Positions 61,060-64,000 of a stretch of 64,000 nucleotides of DNA are shown here, in pieces (within the stretch, counting starts at the first letter, position 1; each line of letters opens with the position of its first letter). The stretch spans positions 1-64,000 of the forward strand of contig NZ_JAQGNT010000051.1 in NCBI RefSeq assembly GCF_028291725.1. The letters are read 5' to 3'. The stretch is from Hydrocarboniphaga sp. GTDB lineage: Bacteria; Pseudomonadota; Gammaproteobacteria; Nevskiales; Nevskiaceae. Position numbers and translations under genes: made by a program. Below the pieces are notes generated by a model that worked only from the letters and a program-made list of their open reading frames with translations, was not told where the DNA came from and searched no databases.

Positions 61060-62330
61060 CAGAAACCTCGCGTCAGAGTGGCGTGGGCCGCGCGCTCGAG
61101 TTCCTCGCGGAAATTCGGATGCGCGATGGCGATCAGGCGGCGCGTGCGCTCGGCCAGGGTCTGGCCCTTGAGCTCGGCGGCACCGAACTCGGTGACGATC
61201 ACATCGACATCGCTGCGTGCGGTCGTCACCGGGCCGGACAGACCCGTGACGATCTTGCTGATGCTGCCGCCCTTGGCGGTCGAGGGCAGCGCGATGATCG
61301 AGCGGCCGCCGCGCGAACGCGAGCCGGCACGCACGAAGTCCACCTGGCCGCCGGTGCCGCCGAGGTAAGCGCTGCCGCTCTGTTCGGCATTCACCTGGCC
61401 GCTGAGATCGACTTCGAGTGCGGAGTTGATCGTGACCAGGCGATCGAGTTGCGCCAGCACCGCCGCGTCGTGCGTATACGCGGTGCTGCACATGCGGATG
61501 CTCTTGTTGCGATGCGCGAAGTCGTACAGGCGCTTGGTGCCGATGAAGGCGCCGTTGATCGACACGCCGGTGTCGATCGCCTTGCGCGCATTGGTGACGA
61601 CGCCGGCCTCGACGAGGTCGACCAGGCCGTCGCCGAGCATGCCCGAATGCACGCCGAGATCGCGCCTATCCAGCAGCAGCCTCAGGATCGCATCGGGCAC
61701 CGCGCCGACGCCGGTCTGCAGCACCGCGCCGTCTTCGATATAGGCAGCTGCGAACTTGGCGATCGCCTCGTCGGTTTCACCGATCTTGGCCGCCGCGACT
61801 TCCACCGGCGGACGCGATACCTGCACCGCGCAATGGATACGTGAAGCATGCAGCGTATCGCCGCAAGTGAACGGCACCTGGTCGTTGACTTCGGCGATGA
61901 CGACGCGCGCTTTCGCGACCATCGCCTGCACGAAATCGCCGATCAGGCCGTAGCTGTGGTTGCCGTCGGCATCGGCCGGGCTGAGCTGCACGAAGGCGAC
62001 GTCGCAGCCGATAACGCCCTGCTCGATCATCGGGCCGATCTGGCTGACGTGGCAGGGCACGATGCCGAGCTTGCCCGCGGCGGTCAGCGTGCGCAGCGTG
62101 CCGATCGCGCCCATGCTGGTCAGCGCGATCTTGCTCGCGGCCTCGACCGTCAGCAGCTTGGAGAAGCTGGTGGCGGCGAACGCGGACAAGCCGCCGATGC
62201 TGTCGGCCTGCGCGATCAGGGTTTCGATCAGCGTCGTTGGTTCACCGCAGGCCTGACCCCAGACGATGCGGTCGCCGGGCCTCAGGAACTGGCGAAGATC
62301 CAGACCTGCGGCGTTGGTCTTCACCGTCAC
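61059..62330 (-). CDS. Acetyl-CoA hydrolase/transferase-like protein without the usual catalytic Glu
   Basis: This 423-residue protein is of the 4-hydroxybutyrate CoA-transferase/acetyl-CoA hydrolase family, with VLQTGVGAVPDAIL and VTNARKAIDTGVSINGAFIGTKRLYDF (in part) as signatures. In active family members a Glu lies in the segment LG[IV]H[TS]EM; here the segment reads LGVHSGM, with Gly230 in its place. It may be a repurposed CoA-binding protein or use another residue. The start is GTG 62330, overlapping the CitE-like stop by four bases (GTGA). Confidence 0.85.
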   Translation of the reverse strand: MTVKTNAAGLDLRQFLRPGDRIVWGQACGEPTTLIETLIAQADSIGGLSAFAATSFSKLLTVEAASKIALTSMGAIGTLRTLTAAGKLGIVPCHVSQIGPMIEQGVIGCDVAFVQLSPADADGNHSYGLIGDFVQAMVAKARVVIAEVNDQVPFTCGDTLHASRIHCAVQVSRPPVEVAAAKIGETDEAIAKFAAAYIEDGAVLQTGVGAVPDAILRLLLDRRDLGVHSGMLGDGLVDLVEAGVVTNARKAIDTGVSINGAFIGTKRLYDFAHRNKSIRMCSTAYTHDAAVLAQLDRLVTINSALEVDLSGQVNAEQSGSAYLGGTGGQVDFVRAGSRSRGGRSIIALPSTAKGGSISKIVTGLSGPVTTARSDVDVIVTEFGAAELKGQTLAERTRRLIAIAHPNFREELERAAHATLTRGF

Positions 62331-63217
62331 GATTTCGCCGCCAGCTTCAGCAGCGCCTGCGCGCGAAGCAGGTGCGGGCGATCCAGCATCGCACCCTTGA
62401 AGCCGATGGTGCCGACACCCGGATTGGCGGCGAACAGGTCGACGATTTGCTGCGCGGCCGAGATGTCTTCGGCGCTCGGCGAGAAGGTTTCGTTGATCAC
62501 GTCGATCTGCGCCGGATGGATCGCCAGCATGCCGCGCCAGCCGGCGCGCCGCATCTGCGCGGCGCGCTTGCGCAGGCCGGCTTCATCGCGGAAATCGCCG
62601 TGGATGGTTTCGATCGCGGCGACGCCGGCCGCCGCCGCGCCGACCAGGCACAGGCTGCGCGCCAGCTCGTAGGTGAAGTCGTAGCCGCCGTAATCGCCGC
62701 GGTTGTCGCTGGCGCCGAGCGCGGTTGCCAGGTCTTCGCCACCCCAGGTCATCGCGACCACGCGCGGCACACCGGCATAGCTGCCGATCGCGAGCATGCT
62801 CTCCGGCATTTCGGTGACCAGCAGCATGACTTTGGTCGAGCCGATCTCGGTGCCGGCGGCGGCTTCGAACGCGGTCAGGTAATGGTCGAGCAACTCGGCA
62901 TCGGCGCGGCTGCGCGGCTTGGGGAACAGGATGCCGGCCGGAGCGGCGGGCATCACCGCGGCGAGGTCGGCCAGTGCGTACTCGGTCTGGATCGGGTTGA
63001 TGCGCACCCACAGCCGCTCGCGATGCGCAGTCTGGGCCTTGAGAAACGCGGTGACCATGGCGCGCGCCTTGGGTTTCTCCGCGTCGGTGACTGCGTCCTC
63101 GAGATCGAAGATGACGATGTCTGCGGTGCTGGCGGTCGCCTTCTCCATCTTGCGTTCGCTGTCGCCCGGTGCGAACAGCCATGACCGTGCGTTGAAGTTC
63201 GATTCCTGATTCGCCAT
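62327..63217 (-). CDS. HpcH/HpaI-family CoA ester lyase (CitE-like)
   Basis: This 296-residue lyase is of the citrate lyase beta/malyl-CoA lyase family. The substrate/Mg site segments are RSWLFAPGDSERKMEKA, DLEDAV (in part DIVIFDLEDAV), RINPIQT, VTEMPESML and WGGEDLA. The family cleaves or condenses CoA thioesters such as malyl-CoA and relatives. ATG 63217 places RSWLFAPGD near the N-terminus; ATGs at 63229 and 63259 are possible. It overlaps the next gene by four bases and follows the acyl-CoA dehydrogenase gene, all in one operon. Confidence 0.88.
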   Translation of the reverse strand: MANQESNFNARSWLFAPGDSERKMEKATASTADIVIFDLEDAVTDAEKPKARAMVTAFLKAQTAHRERLWVRINPIQTEYALADLAAVMPAAPAGILFPKPRSRADAELLDHYLTAFEAAAGTEIGSTKVMLLVTEMPESMLAIGSYAGVPRVVAMTWGGEDLATALGASDNRGDYGGYDFTYELARSLCLVGAAAAGVAAIETIHGDFRDEAGLRKRAAQMRRAGWRGMLAIHPAQIDVINETFSPSAEDISAAQQIVDLFAANPGVGTIGFKGAMLDRPHLLRAQALLKLAAKS

Positions 63218-63263
63218 GGGTTCCGCCATTCCTCTGTTGGGCTTTTTGTTGCCCGGCAACTTA

Positions 63264-64000
63264 TCAGTAGGACTTCGGAAGCTCCAGCACCTTTTCGGCG
63301 ATGTAATTCAGGATCATGTGTGGGCTGACCGGTGCGGTCCTCGGGATCAGCACTTCGCGCAGCAGGCGCTCGATGTGATACTCCTGCGCATAGCCCATGC
63401 CGCCCAAGGTCAGCATCGCGGTATGACAGGCCTCGAACGCGGTTTCCGCCGCGAGATACTTGCCAGCATTGGCCTCGACGCCGCATTCCTCGCCTTTGTC
63501 GAACAAGGTGGCCGCCTTCATCACCATCAGGTTGGCCGCCTCCAACTGCATCCAGCACTTCGCCAGCGGGTGCTGAATGCCCTGGTTCATGCCGATCGGG
63601 CGATCGAACACGATGCGCTCGCGGGCGTACTGGGCAGCACGTGTGAGCGCCGCGCGGCCGATGCCGATCGCCTCTGCGCCGAGCAGGATGCGTTCGGGAT
63701 TTAGGCCGTGCAGGATGATCTTGAAGCCGTCGCCTTCCTTGCCGATGCGGTCTTCCTCGGGAATCCACAGGTCGTTGATGAACAGCATGTTGGAATCGAC
63801 CGCGTGCCGGCCCATTTTGTGGATCAGCTTCACTTCGATCTTGGAGCGGTCCAGATCGGTGAAGAACAGCGACAGGCCGTCGGTCTTGCGCTTCACGTCT
63901 TCGAGCGGCGTGGTGCGCGCCAGCAGCATCATCTTGTTGGCGACCTGGGCGACCGAAATCCAGATCTTCTCGCCGTTGACCCAATAGCCGCCGTCGCGCT
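63264..64000 (-). CDS. Acyl-CoA dehydrogenase, partial at window edge
   Basis: The 3-prime 245 codons are present; the 5-prime end lies beyond 64000. The frame continues upstream of the first ATG into YWVNGEKIWIS, the standard mid-domain motif, so the true start is not in the window. The C-terminal helices are clear (RERIVFDRPIGMNQGIQHPLAK, LGGMGYAQEYHIER). The C-terminal region reads PRTAPVSPHMILNYIAEKVL, typical of a subfamily without the YEGT glutamate. It leads the operon of the CitE-like, transferase-like and crotonase genes. Confidence 0.9.
   Translation of the reverse strand, partial: RDGGYWVNGEKIWISVAQVANKMMLLARTTPLEDVKRKTDGLSLFFTDLDRSKIEVKLIHKMGRHAVDSNMLFINDLWIPEEDRIGKEGDGFKIILHGLNPERILLGAEAIGIGRAALTRAAQYARERIVFDRPIGMNQGIQHPLAKCWMQLEAANLMVMKAATLFDKGEECGVEANAGKYLAAETAFEACHTAMLTLGGMGYAQEYHIERLLREVLIPRTAPVSPHMILNYIAEKVLELPKSY

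Overview
The window is high-GC, gene-dense proteobacterial DNA. A TonB-dependent receptor, SelA/SelB/SelD and several intergenic palindrome families of the REP and dRS3-like kind point to a Gram-negative proteobacterium. The crowd of acyl-CoA dehydrogenases, crotonases, CoA-transferases, SDRs, Rieske oxygenases and IclR regulators fits a degrader of hydrophobic cyclic compounds (steroid, terpenoid or aromatic). A gammaproteobacterium of the Nevskiales/Solimonadaceae type is my guess; nothing in the sequence proves it.

Layout. 150-3013 (-): methylmalonate-semialdehyde dehydrogenase, a crotonase and an EthD protein, divergent from 3275-5648 (+): two paired acyl-CoA dehydrogenases and a DUF1330 protein. 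5709-8638: a Nudix hydrolase, a flavin reductase fused to a MarR-like domain, and a quinone-oxidoreductase-like enzyme. 8739-13137 (-): a four-gene operon (LLM flavin enzyme, sulfotransferase, TIM-barrel isomerase, DUF1214), followed by an IclR regulator, a methyltransferase and a broken AraC gene. 16180-21067 (+): SDR, isomerase, DUF1214, quinone oxidoreductase, SDR, which repeats gene types of the previous block. 21189-22336 (-): a 3-oxoacid-type CoA-transferase pair whose A subunit has an internal deletion. 22565-34895 (+): SMP-30-like propeller, Rieske oxygenase, TauD-type dioxygenase, MFS transporter, Baeyer-Villiger monooxygenase, second Rieske oxygenase, TPP enzyme and aldehyde dehydrogenase. 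This looks like a catabolic island for a cyclic ketone-forming substrate.

34951-45706 is the most striking part: a compact selenocysteine island. It has tRNA-Sec (anticodon TCA), selB, selA and selD. It also encodes one selenoprotein, read through an in-frame TGA (38027-38025) in a C-x-x-C-U-G-S-C motif, with a bacterial SECIS-like hairpin directly after the TGA. A thioredoxin-reductase-like flavoprotein lies just upstream of the selenoprotein in the same orientation. A TauD-type dioxygenase lies just upstream of selB and a TetR gene upstream of that. An ordinary gene caller would split the selenoprotein in two.

45712-53769 carries AraC, a secreted metallo-beta-lactamase-fold enzyme, an ABM protein, a TonB-dependent receptor, a VOC protein, a stretch of gene remnants (51011-51499), an NTF2-like protein, a thioesterase and an IclR regulator. 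53914-64000 is a CoA-thioester degradation block: AMP-dependent ligase, double-hotdog dehydratase, CaiB-type CoA-transferase and SDR on the plus strand. On the minus strand are two crotonases, a class I CoA-transferase relative, a CitE-like lyase and an acyl-CoA dehydrogenase that runs off the window end.
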